Below are positions 43,390 to 54,934 of a stretch of 64,000 nucleotides of DNA, piece by piece. This stretch comes from Sepiola atlantica. Lineage: Eukaryota > Mollusca > Cephalopoda > Sepiida > Sepiolidae. Below the pieces are notes generated by a model. That model made no database searches. It saw nothing but the letters and a program-made list of their open reading frames with translations, and was not told where the DNA came from. How positions within the stretch are numbered: position 1 is the stretch's first letter; each line of letters opens with the position of its first letter. The translations under genes were made by a program, and so were the position numbers. The DNA lies in assembly GCA_963556195.1 (NCBI GenBank), contig OY744544.1, positions 48,540,827-48,604,826 on the forward strand, written 5' to 3'.

Positions 43390-45060
43390 CGCCCATAGAA
43401 TGAAATAACCAAATAGGTCAAAGTAGGCATTGAAGCACTTGTCCCTATACGAAAATTCTACAGCAAGCCCTACTCTCTACAATGGTTCACCTCGAACTGT
43501 GCAGCTGCTATTGCTCCGAGGCAACAATCATTCCATCAATTCAACCGCCATAAATCAACTAAAAATAGACAAACTTGTAACATCAAGAAATAATTGTAAG
43601 ATTGTAATAGTCACAGCTAATAAAAGGTATAACGAGATTACAAGAAAACGCATTGAGTCACAAAAACTAGAAACACGCAATTTCTGGGAAATCTATAAGT
43701 GTGGTGTACAATGGGCAATCTACAGTTTCCCTGCTGTCCAACTACAATGATGCTGTTTGCACGGCAACCGACAAGGCTGAACTACTTGCCCAGCGGTTCG
43801 CATTGAACTTCACTCTGAACTCCGCAAACCACTCCCTCCCATTGCAAACTAAAGCCACACTTAATGACCTGATCATAACCCATTCCCATGTCCAGGATGT
43901 CATAAAAAACTTTGACACCTTCAGAGCATGTTGGCCTGATCTTATACCAGTAATAGTAACAAAGAAATGCTCTACTGAGATGGCCCCTGTCCTCTCAAAA
44001 CTCTACAACAAATGCCTTGCCAAATCTTCCCTGATAGCTGGAAAATTGCCTCAGTGGTACCAGTCTTTAAGAGTTCTGGAGATAGAACTGACCCTCAGAA
44101 TTATCGCCCTATCAGTCTACTCCCGCTCTTCGCTGAAATCTTTGAATCTTTAATCAATCTAGCTATAGTCCGTCACCTTGTTAATGCTAAACTTCTTTCT
44201 GACCATCAGTATGGATTTAGGCAAGCACGTTCTACTGCGGATATCCTAACTGTCACAGATGGGAATATTTATATTTGCTGATGATACTACGCTCTACTCT
44301 CGACATATGAGAAAAACAGATGTGCTCATATCCGAGGCAATGGCTGAATTCTTAGAGAGTGACCTCCAATCTGTAGTGGAATAGGGATATAAATGGATGG
44401 TAACATTTAATGCGCGTTCCATTCAACAACTACAAGAAACCTCTTCAACCACCGATAACTATAGATGATAAACCCTACTCGAGAGTCCAACGTTCAAACT
44501 CCTCGGCCTAACATTCACAGGTAACATGAGTTGGAACAAATAAATAAAAGATATTGCCAAGGAAAGTAGGCTCTCTCTATCGTGCTAGAAAACTTCTTTT
44601 ACCTGCCAGTATTCTATATCTCTAAAAGACCACCATTCGCCTATGTATGGAGTATTGTTGTAACATCTGGGCTGATGCATCATCCACTTGTCTCTCCCTC
44701 TTAGACAGGGTCCAAAAAAGAGTCTCTAATCTAATAGGTCCCTCACTATGCACCAAGCTCCACCCTCATCACCACAATGTTGACTCCTTGTGCTTGGTTT
44801 ACAAGTACTTCAATGGAATGTGCTCTGATGCCCTCTAGATGTAAATACACCTGAACAACTAGATAAACAGCTAAATCCCATCGATTCACTGTGGAGGTCC
44901 CGAGAATGCCGGAGAGCTTTCTACTCTAACAGCTTCTTTTCTTGAGCTACCAGCCTTTGGTACTCCCTCCCTGATCCTTGTTTCCCTGACTGTACCGACA
45001 TGCAAAAATTTAATTGTAACGTAAACAAACATCTCGCTGCACAACTCCTCACTTAGGATG
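43390..45060 (+). pseudogene. LINE (CR1/Jockey) copy 1: RT with internal deletion
   Basis: Contains the linker (43700-43960), SWKIASVVPVFKSSGDRTDP, NYRPISLLPLFAEIFESLIN and LLSDHQYGFRQARSTADIL. It then jumps directly to IFIFADDTTLYSRHM, so the palm segment with the first catalytic Asp is missing near 44245. The C-terminal region MEYCCNIWADASSTCLSLLD and QKRVSNLIGPSL is kept. Confidence 0.85.
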
Positions 45061-45159
45061 CCTCCTTTAATTTCTGGCCCCTAATCCACAGGAGCCCCTT
45101 ATGTCTCAGTGGCAGTATGTGTTGTCTGGGGTGAACTCAAGTTAAAAAAAAAAATCCTC

Positions 45160-46990
45160 CCCTCTTGCTGATTTTGATATCTTCTTTTCGCACCAAAACC
45201 AGCTTCTGGATTTACCCAATCTCCATGTCAGTTGAAACTGTACCCCCCTCCCGTCCTTTTTCAACTGGCAGAGATATTGAAAAAGGTGAGAACATGAAGG
45301 ATTACCGCCCAGATTTCAGCTAAACCACAGGGACTGCTCCCCTAAAGAGTAAAACAGAAACGGTTCCCCTAAAGAGTGGCTACCTCAGCGAGGGAGCAGA
45401 AAAATGGGCGGCATCACCAAATGTGTAGGTGCTCCCCATGATGGATGACAGCCCGGCTTCCCCAGAGAGTGGCTCACTCCAAAGCTTTCAACAGCGTCGA
45501 TAATTGCTTCTTGACCTCTGTTTTAGAGACCACCGGTTTAAAACCGGATTTCCGCAAAAGGATCTCTGTTCAGTATTGCTCGCCGACGGCAGTGGTGCAG
45601 GTAAACGGAAAGCGTTCGCAATCTTCCGATTGGTGCGTCAGGGCTGTTCGCTGTCACCCCTGCTCTACATCCTTGTGTTGGAGCCACTATTGCACAAGCT
45701 AAGGAGGAGGGAGACAAGTTCGGTCTTACATGGAATCCTATTGCCTGGTGGAGTATGAGCCAGGGTTTCTGCGTTCGCTGATGACATCACCATCTTTGTG
45801 TCATGCTTCAGAGAGATCGACAGGGTGACAGAGGTGCTCACACGTTACAAAACGATCACAGGGGCCAAAATCAACTGCAGCAAGTCAATCAGCCTGTGGT
45901 TGGGTGCCTGGAGCAGTGACACCACCCTTCCGGTTTTTTTCTGCTGGATAGACTGCCCTGTTCGAATTTTCAGCGTATGTATCAGACGGGGCCTGAGAGG
46001 AATTAGTCGGAGGTACAGTTAAAGGTCGAAGCGTCGGTTAACATTTTGGCTTCGAAGGAAACTCTCCTCTCATCCTTTACCGACTGGGCGTACTTCCCCA
46101 GCCTTCGAACTGCCTAAAGGTACTCCGGCGCCTTCTGTCCTCTCTTCTCTGGGATGGGAAGAGGCACTGGCCTTGTAGACAGGTCTGTATTCGACGTCCA
46201 TGTGAGGGAGGATTGGGGATGCCTGACTTTCCTGAGTGAAACTTTGACAAAGAAATCTGTGTGAAACACCGTGGTTGATAGTGCCTTTCTCAATGTGGGT
46301 CATCGTAAACTGCAGGGTAAATCGCGTTTTTTTAGAGTGTCGAACTGTGCTCAAAAAGCTTCCTCGGTCCAGTGACCTTTCTGTCTTCTAGAAAAGAACT
46401 CCACAGGGGATTAGTGAGAGGAGCAGCTGACACTCCGTTTGTTGAGCGGTTCAGGTAGTCGGAGGAGGAGATCTGCTCCGAATGGAGTTGGGCTCCAGGG
46501 ACGAGTCATCGCAACAACTCTGAGTTCTCTCTGGCCTTGCTGCGACACCCTCGAAGAAGAAATGCCCAGTCACGCTTTCTTCCAATTTTGCAAACTCTGG
46601 CGGTACTGGGGATATGTCAACAAGGTAACAGCTTGTATTGATCCCAAGCATCCTCTGCCACTAAACATATCTTACGCAATCGACAACGTCTGGCCGCCGT
46701 AAGACAGAGAGAGATGAATGGTGTTTCTTGCGATCCTGGCCGTAGCGTGAATGGTGGTATTGAATCTTTTGTTGATCAGGATCTGATTGTTTTCTTCAAG
46801 CACCAGCTGAAGGTAAAGATCAGATGTGATAGAGAAAGATTACATTGAAAAAGTGAAAAACGGTGGATTCAAGAAGCGGGCTTCTGTGTATGAAAAGGAG
46901 TCAAGTATGAGTATGTGTTCCTTGCCTAAGCATGGCGCATGCGGTTCTTGGTCCTGTCAGACCTCAGCCCTTCGGGTAAGTTTAGCCTCT
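45160..46990 (+). pseudogene. Tx1/L1-like LINE reverse transcriptase remnant
   Basis: Plus-strand pieces in several frames: AFNSVDNCFLTSVLETTG, RKRISVQYCSPTAVVQVNGK, LVRQGCSLSPLLYILVLEPL, VSAFADDITIFVSCFREIDR with the FADD catalytic box, and TGAKINCSKSISLWLGAW. Further C-terminal matches run to about 46960 (SSDLSVF, HAFFQF, a final LPKHGACG). This resembles the Tx1-like family of aquatic animals. Upstream of 45445 there is only a short unrelated GC-rich stretch, so the copy is 5'-truncated. Confidence 0.85.
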
Positions 46991-47169
46991 TAGCTAATCA
47001 AGTGAATGAGTTAACTTAGATAAATAAATCATTTTTTTTTTACTTGAAAATAGTAACAATATTTTTAAACAATACTTATTAGAGGAGGATTTAGCCCTCT
47101 GGTATAGATGTAATGGAGATGTATCTAGACCCCAATATTCTTAGTTATTTTAAAATAGTGCCCATCAAC

Positions 47170-47606
47170 ATCAACACTAGTGTTGGGACGATTAATCGGA
47201 ATCGGGAATTGAAAAATTATAGCCTAATCTCCGATTCCAAAAACTATCCTTTTAATTTTTTTTTAAACTTAATTTTCCATTTCTGGTACTAATGATAAAT
47301 AATTATTGTTTTTAAACTACCAGTAAAACTAAAATCTATAGATTATAACATCAAAATACGATGTAAATTTATTTTACTTGTGTAAAGAAAAAAAGAAAAA
47401 AAAAAAGAACCTTTGCATAAATTCGCTTAGTAACAAAAGAAATATTATTTTATTTTAGATTTATAATTAAATCCAAAATTGTTAGTTGATTTTTTTATCA
47501 TAACTTTGGTATATTTATTGGAATCAGAAATAGCAATTTAGAACAGAATTGGTAATTGTATCGGAATCGGGAAAAATATTGGAATCGTCCCATCACTTAT
47601 CAACAC
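47170..47606. repeat. 8-bp target duplications ATCAACAC flanking the MITE
   Basis: ATCAACAC at 47170-47177 and again at 47599-47606, exactly at the outer edges of the inverted termini. Confidence 0.9.
47178..47598. mobile_element. hAT-type MITE, 421 bp
   Basis: Inverted termini TAGTGTTGGGACGATTAATC (left) and the mirror of AAGTGATGGGACGATTCCAA (right), both followed inward by CGGAATCGGGAA-type sequence. A perfect 8-bp target duplication and an AT-rich core without an ORF complete the picture. A related terminus lies at 41034. Confidence 0.92.
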
Positions 47607-47784
47607 ACATAAGATCAATTTTTAATAGGTTGTCAAAATGACCAAATTTTCCTTACTTTCATATTGTCATCTTTTTTCTATTAACTCAACTAATTAAGAC
47701 CATACATTAGATTATTTCAGAATTTAATAAAAATAGATGGACCAGTGGCATGCAATAGAGTTCAAAATAATAATTTCTAATTAG

Positions 47785-48240
47785 AATCAATAAAGCAATT
47801 GGGTTGAAGATTCTTCTCAGATACTCCTGACTTGCTAATTCCAACAATCTCCATTGCTGTCAGTAGGTCTCCCAAATGACAGCCAGAGTCTTCTACAAGT
47901 TGGTCAACTGATCTTTTTGTCACATAATGCATTTCATGGGAGAGTGTCACAGTTCTGACATGTTTCTCCAGAAGTGACCTTCTACCTCTTAACAAGGCGG
48001 AGATAAGATGAAGGCATTTCTTGGGTGTGAATTTCCTGCAACTGATATTCCAGCAACTCTTAACATTCTTGTGTATGTTCCGTCAAGTGATGCTTCATCA
48101 GTGTCCAAGATAAAACAAGACAGATTTCACCCTGGCTCTAAAAAGTCCCTCTTAAGATTGTCAGAGAGGGAGGACTTCCAGTTCATCAAGAACACTCCAC
48201 AGACCTTACTTGCAGATTTGTAGGTCTCTTTCCATTGTCA
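47785..48240 (-). pseudogene. RTE-related LINE C-terminal remnant
   Basis: The minus strand reads LDGTYTRMLRVAGIS, then after a frameshift RGRRSLLEKHVRTVTLSHEM and VDQLVEDSGCHLGDLLTAME. The LDGTYTRMLR start and DTGC.LEDL.TAM-like end are the standard landmarks of a C-terminal LINE domain after the RT (TYTRMLR, R-R...GH, W-D..TG). It differs from the PHD-bearing RTE family above, so it is a separate, older insertion. Confidence 0.65.
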
Positions 48241-48244
48241 CTGT

Positions 48245-49487
48245 ATACAAATTCCTGAACAGACTTTATGTAGTTGCTGTTTTTTCAACTTAATAATTAT
48301 TATTTATTATCTAAAAGTAAGAACTACAAGAGTTGACATAAAAAAATTGGTTACCTCCTAACTTTTAGAGGTACCAGATACAATATAACTCCCCCATCAA
48401 TAATGAACCTACTCCCTTTTTCAGAATACATGTCAGTTAATTCAACTTTGCACCACCCTCGGGTTAGAAATGACTATTATTTTCTTTTGCGCTTGACATC
48501 TATAAAAAAGAAATACATGGCATCTGCGTTTATTTTCACGTTTATAAAAAGGAAATAGGTTTTACTTCATTTTATTTATAAAAATATTGTGGGGTCTGTG
48601 TTCGTGCTTGACATCCATAAATAAGCTATTTTATTTTAATTTTATTTATAACAATAATATTTTAATATTTATTTTGCTTTAACTACGTATTGTATGTAGT
48701 TCTGTCAAAATTATATAATACTCCCAGCCTAGCCAAAATATGGGACTAGACTGAGCATATATTTGCTAGTTTTTTTAAATAGGATTTTTTAAATTTCATT
48801 TTATGCGATTGCATTTTTGATTTCAATAAATATTAAATTAATAGTCAATAAAAATAATGTGTAACTCACTTAGGGCATTATACACAAACAGAGATAAATA
48901 AAATTTAATCAAGATCAGATAATTCCATAAGTTTCTAATTCTTTTTTAATCGGGTGTTTTTTTGTTTTTTTTCAGTCAAAAATGCTACGTTTTATCGCTG
49001 TTTCCTATGACCTGCAAAAAACAAGTTTGTGTTTCTTGGCCTTAATGTTTTCTGAACATTTGGTTTAATATTGAATGCTATTTTTTTTTTTAACAATTGC
49101 ATAAAAAAAAAATTTAAAAAAACACTTGCAGAACCCAACAGTTTTTTTATTTTTTATAAACCAGTTTTTTAGTCTCTAATCCATAAAATAGAATTGAGTC
49201 AAAAAGAAAAATCTAAGTATAAACAAAAGGCCATTACCACGCCTCAAATTCCTCAGGTTGAAAACACCCTCTACATATATTAAAAATTGTTTAACAACCC
49301 CGTTTGATGGTAAATACGAAAAAAAATATTTTGTAAAGTTGTAGCTTAAATATGAGATGAAAAAAAAAAAAGGGTTTGACCACCCATAGAAGGATACCCC
49401 CTCTCCCTCCATCTTATTCTTACTTATGAGAGAGGAACCTATCTTCAATTTTCTGTTATCTCTGCAAGGTGACGTGTAAACTTAATT

Positions 49488-49493
<6 letters not shown>
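48245..49493. other. Intron, nothing recognised
   Basis: AT-rich intron. It holds a local duplication around 48480-48660 (CGCTTGACATC / GTGCTTGACATCC followed by TATAAA-AA-TA...TTTTATTTATAA). No gene was identified; the 90-codon minus frame at 49176 is low-complexity. Confidence 0.45.

Positions 49494-49527
<34 letters not shown>
49494..49527. repeat. (TA)n microsatellite
   Basis: About 16 TA units. Some 110-150 bp to the right lies a CCTGACAAAGTTGT-TCT-ACAACGAAAGC hairpin motif on the minus strand (49673-49644). Confidence 0.95.
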
Positions 49528-49530
<3 letters not shown>

Positions 49531-50639
49531 AAATTGACAAAATTTTTGAGGCACGCTTGAAAATGTATTTAAGTGAAATATTTTTGAAAATCAACACATC
49601 GTGCAATTTACATGAAAAAAATCATTTATTAATTTTTTTTTTGCAAGCTTTCGTTGTAGAACAACTTTGTCAGGCGAGACTGTCTTATAGTTGTTTTTTC
49701 TTCTTTTCTTCTTCCTCATTTTGATGGTATTAACCCCAAGGGGTCAAATCATGATAGAAGCAGAAGAGCACGTCAAGTTCTCAAAGACGTTAAGATAGGT
49801 AGAAGTCTGATTGGCACTTTTTGAATAAGGAAACTGACAACTTTTTTTTTTTTTTAAATACCTGCAGAGGCTATGAAATACTTGACTCTTACATGGGTGC
49901 AGGATAAACCCTCTCGGTGTGATGGACCCGTAGACTTTGTCAGGTCATCCATCTAAGAGAATAAAAAACTGCTACAGCTGATATAAAAACTGCTACAGGC
50001 TATTTACATCTAGGAAGCAAACTGTTAGAGGAGGGAGGCCTCCTTTTCTAGAGCTGGAGTCTCAAACAAAATATCCAGATTGCAAACATAAAATTGCTTA
50101 AGGAGTAGATGGGCTCTACCTATCGAACGGCCTTTGTACTCCTTTGTCTATTAGCCAGGCATAGAGGTACTAGCGCAGGGAGACCTCAAAGACACCCAGT
50201 GCTTGGTCTTGTTTCCTTACTAGGACAATGAACTCTGTCTCTCTTTCACTATCTGGTCAACATCGAGAAAGTATTTTTGTCACCAAGTCGCTCCTGTTCC
50301 AACAGGTACAGATTAAACATCTTGTCTGGCTTCTGTTTCCAACTGGTAGTGCAGGAGCCTTTACTCTTAGATAATGCTAAGAGCAGCTGCTCCATCAACA
50401 ATTGTGGGTACTGTACATGCCATGTTGCGCATAGAAAGCGACCCTACAGTTATCCCCAGTGGATTTTCGCCATGGCCACAACCCCCATGGATTAAGTCTT
50501 GACTAATGGTTTGAATGTGTGAACTTATTAACACCAAACAAGCATCCACTTTGCCCTCTCCACTATCTAAAACTAACATGACAATACAAAAAAAAAAGAA
50601 ACAAACCTAAACCAGATACCCACCTAAAAACATCTTCAC

Positions 50640-51620
50640 CTCCGCCCTTGAGGCCAGCATTCACAAATATCCGGGGGCTTAGAACCAACATCAATGATGA
50701 AGAAACCTTTCTCCTAATTAACTCCCCGGATATCCTAGCACTAAGTGAAACAAACCTACACTCTTCAATCTCCTCACACCATTTTGACATGACTGAATAC
50801 CTCCCGCTCTACAGTAAAGACTGACAAACATATGCATGGGCTAGAAGTTTATGTTCGGAACACCCTCATCTTGACTAGAGAACATAGGCTAAAATCAGAT
50901 GTTCAAGCTTACATGTGCTTTAGATTAACCTTACAGCACAGCGTTTGTTACTTGTATTTCTTATACTGTTCTCCTTCGACCCAGAACTGTACCCTGCTTA
51001 ACTGTCTATGTGTTAGGGCAATCTAACAAAACAGAATAGTTATTTCCCTTGCATCAAAAGAAAGAGTTATCATCCTTGGATAAAAGAAGTCGTCTGCCAT
51101 GACAGTTGAAAAGTAAACAGAATGGCGCTCACGATCAGACTAAGCATCTCGCGTGCAGCGGTTTCTACATTTCATTTAATCAGTGTTTTTGTTAAATAAA
51201 TTTGTTAATGGTTCTACTTCGTCCTTTCTTCATTTTTGAGTTGTTATTAAACCAATAACAATGTGTAAACATCAGACGTAACACTCTGTAAGCATCGATA
51301 CAGCACTCACTTGACTCGAGTGCCAAAATACATGTATTTAAGGATTTCAACATACATCACCGTCGCTGGCTTGGAATCTCCAGCTATGCAGACGCAGCTG
51401 GAAACTTCATATAGTTTCTCAATAGCGCACTCCCTCTCACAGACTGTTACTTCCTGATCGTGTTGACCAGCAAGCCTCACTTCTCGACCTGTTCTTGACC
51501 TCACTACCCCAGGCTTGTGCGACGAATGCCCATAACCCGCTCATGAACGCTGATCACCTTGTGGTAATAATTGATATCACCCTAAAGTCTCGTTCCAAAG
51601 CTGATGAGCCGTTGTTCAAA
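50640..51620 (+). pseudogene. LINE (CR1/Jockey) copy 2: endonuclease remnant
   Basis: Plus-strand pieces read FTNIRGLRTNINDEETFLLI, ILALSETNLHSSIS, HGLEVYVRNTLILTREHRLK and, after the 51009-51283 insertion, IHVFKDFNIHHRRWLGI-like and a final ADHLVVIIDITL. Multiple frameshifts are present. Confidence 0.8.
51009..51283 (+). repeat. Probable solo LTR inside LINE copy 2
   Basis: 275 bp starting TGTGTTAGGGCAATCTAACA and ending AGACGTAACA (TGT...ACA ends), absent from the corresponding place in copy 1 (43000-43030). It contains a short inverted start (TGTTAG..CTAACA) and an AATAAA near 51197. The flanks GTCTA and CTCTG would be an imperfect 5-bp duplication. Orientation is assumed from the polyadenylation signal. 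Confidence 0.55.
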
Positions 51621-51639
51621 ACGGCTAGAGCAGACTAAT

Positions 51640-53660
51640 TGGGAATCCATCAGAAATCACACCAGAGACGCCCCATGGAGTTAAACTTTTTCTCTCCCTG
51701 CTTATCAGTGGGCAAATGAGTTAACTGAATGGGTCAAAATTCTACAGCAAGCCCTACTCTCTACAATGGTTTACCTCGAACTGTGCAGCTGCTATTGTTA
51801 CGAAGCAGCAAGCACTACGACAATTCAACCATCATACATCAACTACAAATAGACAGAAACTTATAGTGTCAAGAAATCATTGTAAGACTGTAATAGATGA
51901 AGCAAAGAGAAGGTATACAGAGATGACCAGAAAACGTATTCAGTCACAGAAAATAGTTACTCGTAATTTCTGGAAAATATTCAACAATGTGGTGAACAAT
52001 GGGCAATCAACAATTCCCCCCGCTATCCAACCACAATGATGCCGTTTGCACGGCAACTAATAAAGCTGAACTACTTTCCCAGTGTTTCACTTTAAACTTC
52101 ACTTTGGACTCCACAAACCACTCCCTCCCAAATTTCCCATTGCGGACTGAAGCCACACTTGATGACCTGATCATAACCCCATACAGAAACATCATAAAAA
52201 ACCTTGATACCAACGCATGTGAGCCTGATCTTATATCAGTAATAGCAATAAAGAAATGCTCTGCTGAGCTGGCCCCTGTCCTCTCAAAACTCTACAACAA
52301 ATGCTTTGCCAAATTTTTTACTGATAGCTGGAAAATTGCCCCTGTGGTACTAGTCTTCAAGAATTCTGGAGATAGAACTGACCCTCAGAATTATCGCCCC
52401 ATCAGTTTACTCCTGCTCTTTGCAAAAATCTTTGAATCTTTAACCAATTAATTAATCTAGCGATAGTCCGTCACCTTGTTAATGCTAAACTTCTTTCTGA
52501 CCATCAGTATGGATTTAGGCAAGCACGTTCTACTGCGGTCATCTCTGAACGCATATACCATACACTAAACAAGGCAGGTGAAACTAGGGCGGTACCGCTT
52601 GATATATCCGAAGCCTTTGACAAAGTCTGGCATAAAAGTTTTCTCATAAAAATTAATTCATATGGTATTACTGGACGAATATTTAATATAATTAGATCCT
52701 TCCTATCCAAAAGAAAGATCCAGGTTGTCCTCGATGGCCGTTCATCCAAACAACATGACATAAATGCAGGTGTACCCCAGGGATCAATCCTTGGACTTTT
52801 ATTGTTCCTGATGACATTGTGTTTGAGATGGATATATTTGCTGACGACTCTACTCTCGTAATGTGGGTAAAACTGACGCGCACATATCCGAGGCGATGGC
52901 TGAATCCTTAGAAAGTGACCTCCAGTCTGTAGTGGAATGGGGTCAAAAAATGGATGACAACATTTAATGCTGCTGCGACAAAGCTCCTTTCCTTCAATAA
53001 CTACATGAAACCTCTTTAACCACCAATTGCCATGGCAAATAACACCCTACCTAAGAGTTCAACGTTTAAACTCCTCGGCCTAACATTCACAGCTAACATG
53101 AATTGGAACAAATACATAGAAGACATTGCCAAGGCTGCTGCAAAGAAAGTAGGCTCCCTCTAGAAAACTTCTCACACCTGACAATATCCTATATCTCTAC
53201 AAAGCCACTATCTGCCCATGCATGGAGTATTGTTGTCACATTTGGGCTGGTGCATCATCCACCAGTCTCGCCTTCTTAGACATGGTCCAAAAAAGAGTAT
53301 CTAATATAATAGGTCCCTCACTATCCACCAAGCTCCAGCCCCTGCCCTGTCCCATCGCTGCAATGTTGCATTCTTGTGTTTTTCTTTTTACAAGTACTTC
53401 AATGGAATGTGTTCCAATGAACTTGCTGCTCTGGTGCCCCTCGATGTAAATACACTTGACCAACCCGACAATCAGCTAAATCCCATCCATTCATTGTGGA
53501 GGTCCCCAGATGCCGGAGAGCCTTCTACTCCAATAGCTTATTTTCTTGAGCTGCCAGCCGTTGGAACTCCCTCCCTGCTCCTGGACTGTACCGACATACA
53601 GAAATTTAAAACTAATGTGAACAAGCATCTCACTGCACAGCTCCCAATTTAGGATGACTC
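51640..53660 (+). pseudogene. LINE (CR1/Jockey) copy 2: RT remnant
   Basis: Contains SWKIAPVVLVFKNSGDRTDP, NYRPISLLLLFAKIFESLTN, HQYGFRQARSTAVIS, VPLDISEAFDKVWHKSF with the first catalytic Asp, GVPQGSILG, then DIFADDSTLV with the FADD box. The C-terminus has LYLYKATI, MEYCCHIWAGASSTSLAFLD and KYFNGMCSNELAALVPLDV. Frameshifts and stops occur near 52450, 52800 and 53160. Confidence 0.85.
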
Positions 53661-53765
53661 CCAAAACTTTTACCCTAATTCTCAATAGCCTCTTACGTCT
53701 ATAATGGCAACTTGCCTTATTTGGGGTGAACTAAGTTTTTAAAAAAAAGAAAAGAAAAAAAAAAG

Positions 53766-54099
53766 TTTTTATTAAGCCACATATTTTTATTTTAATAAAA
53801 AAAAATCCCATTAGGACAAACTATATTAGTTGTTCAACCAACAAGTTTATAAAAATCTTTAAATTAGGGATTATATAACATTGAAAATGCTACATCAATG
53901 TAGTATTTTAAATTTATGAAATTTTCATTAATTACAAAGGAATTGTAATAAAAATCTTTAAAAAATTAAAATTGTATTATTCTTGAAAGGACCTTCTTTC
54001 CTTTTTTAAATACTGAGGAATATACATATAATTTGCCCCTAAGATTCGAATATTAAAGAAATAGCATTAATATAGACTTAGAAATTATTCAATGATTAC
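53766..54099. other. Intron, nothing recognised
   Basis: AT-rich intron following the donor of exon 54100-54309 and ending at the A-rich tail of LINE copy 2. Confidence 0.5.
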
Positions 54100-54309
54100 C
54101 TTTATTTAATTTGCCTTGAACATGACTGGGTGGTGTACTGGACGATTCAACTTCTGGTGGGAAGGTGTAGAGTGCCCGATTGAGACCGCCAGGATCATCA
54201 CGACAGGCAACCACTTCTTTGCACACCTCCAGAATATTACGACGGAATGTCATCACTTCAAGTTCTTTCATTTCATTAAAATCATTTATTGAAATTCCAA
54301 CTGCCATAC
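54100..54309 (-). CDS. PIK3CA: p110 PI3K exon: linker before the Ras-binding domain
   Basis: A 210-nt exon with acceptor TTTTTTCCCTTAG before 54309 and donor GTAATC after 54100. Two nucleotides (GT) complete a codon from an exon outside the window, then 69 codons follow, and one G remains for the next exon. The product contains MAVGISINDFNEMKELEVMT, FRRNILEVCKEVV, LNRALYTFPPEVESS and HVQGKLNK. It matches p110alpha [32 protein letters not shown] and [20 protein letters not shown]. This is the segment between the p85-binding domain and the RBD. The in-frame ATG at 54307 is not the start codon: it corresponds to an internal residue and follows an acceptor site. The first coding exon (adaptor-binding domain) was sought to the right edge and not found. 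Confidence 0.97.
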
Positions 54310-54934
54310 CTAAGGGAAAAAAGTAATTGTTCCATGATCAACTATCTCAAAAGCGAAAACTACATTTATATATACATATAGGTCATTCCATCTTAAATCA
54401 ACCAACATCTACAGAAAATTCTGAAAAATAAAAATAGATAAAAATAAAAAATTCAGTTTATCAAATTTATGGTGAAATCTGTTTTGAAAGTAAAAATATT
54501 TGAAATTTTCAAACTAAGGCTTTCAACCAACTTGAAACATTCCAAATACAAGTGTTGCTCAGGGCGTAGCAAACAACAACAACAACAAAAAAATAGTTCA
54601 GCTCTCTCTCATGTTACTTTTTAGACACACCTCTCCCTTGGACTATTTCTTAAGATGAGTTTGTGACATTTCCTTTTTATGCACATCTGGTGCAAATGCA
54701 AATCCCATAAAAAGAAAGAAAGAAAGCATTTTCTAAGCAGACAATAAAAAAAATAAACTTCTCATTCTCTCTCACTCACTCTTTTTGTCACCGTGCCCGG
54801 TGAATTTGACCTAAATAAAATGTTTTATTATTACAATTTTTAGAACAAATAAAAAAAAAAAGATTTTTTTTTCTTGCATTCAAAATTTCTGACCGGGCAC
54901 AAATCTAATCCCTGTAACCCTAAGCAAAAAGTAA
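54310..54934. other. Intron, nothing recognised
   Basis: AT-rich, with small CAA and GAAA simple repeats. No coding similarity. Confidence 0.5.

Larger units (their letters stand above)
42015..45155 (+). mobile_element. CR1/Jockey-group LINE, copy 1
   Basis: A plus-strand element starting near CTAGAGCTGGAGTCT (42059, with a few tens of bases before) and ending GGGGTGAACTCAAGTT plus an A-run at about 45145-45155. The same start and end blocks bound copy 2 (50030-53765). It has endonuclease and RT remnants, no RNase H, and a large internal RT deletion. Confidence 0.8.
50030..53765 (+). mobile_element. CR1/Jockey-group LINE, copy 2
   Basis: Same family and orientation as 42015-45155. It shares the 5' block CTAGAGCTGGAGTCT..AACAAAATATCC and the 3' block GGGGTGAACT-AGTTTT followed by an A-rich tail (53735-53765). 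It keeps the RT segment that copy 1 lost, but is interrupted by a probable solo LTR at 51009-51283. Confidence 0.8.

Noticed and set aside
48008..48223. 71-codon plus-strand frame
   Set aside because: The minus strand of the same stretch carries the LINE C-terminal landmarks (TYTRMLR), so the plus frame is a shadow.
54307..54309. ATG at 54307 as the p110 start codon
   Set aside because: An AG acceptor with polypyrimidine tract lies just before it and the residue aligns to an internal position of p110, so upstream coding exons must exist.
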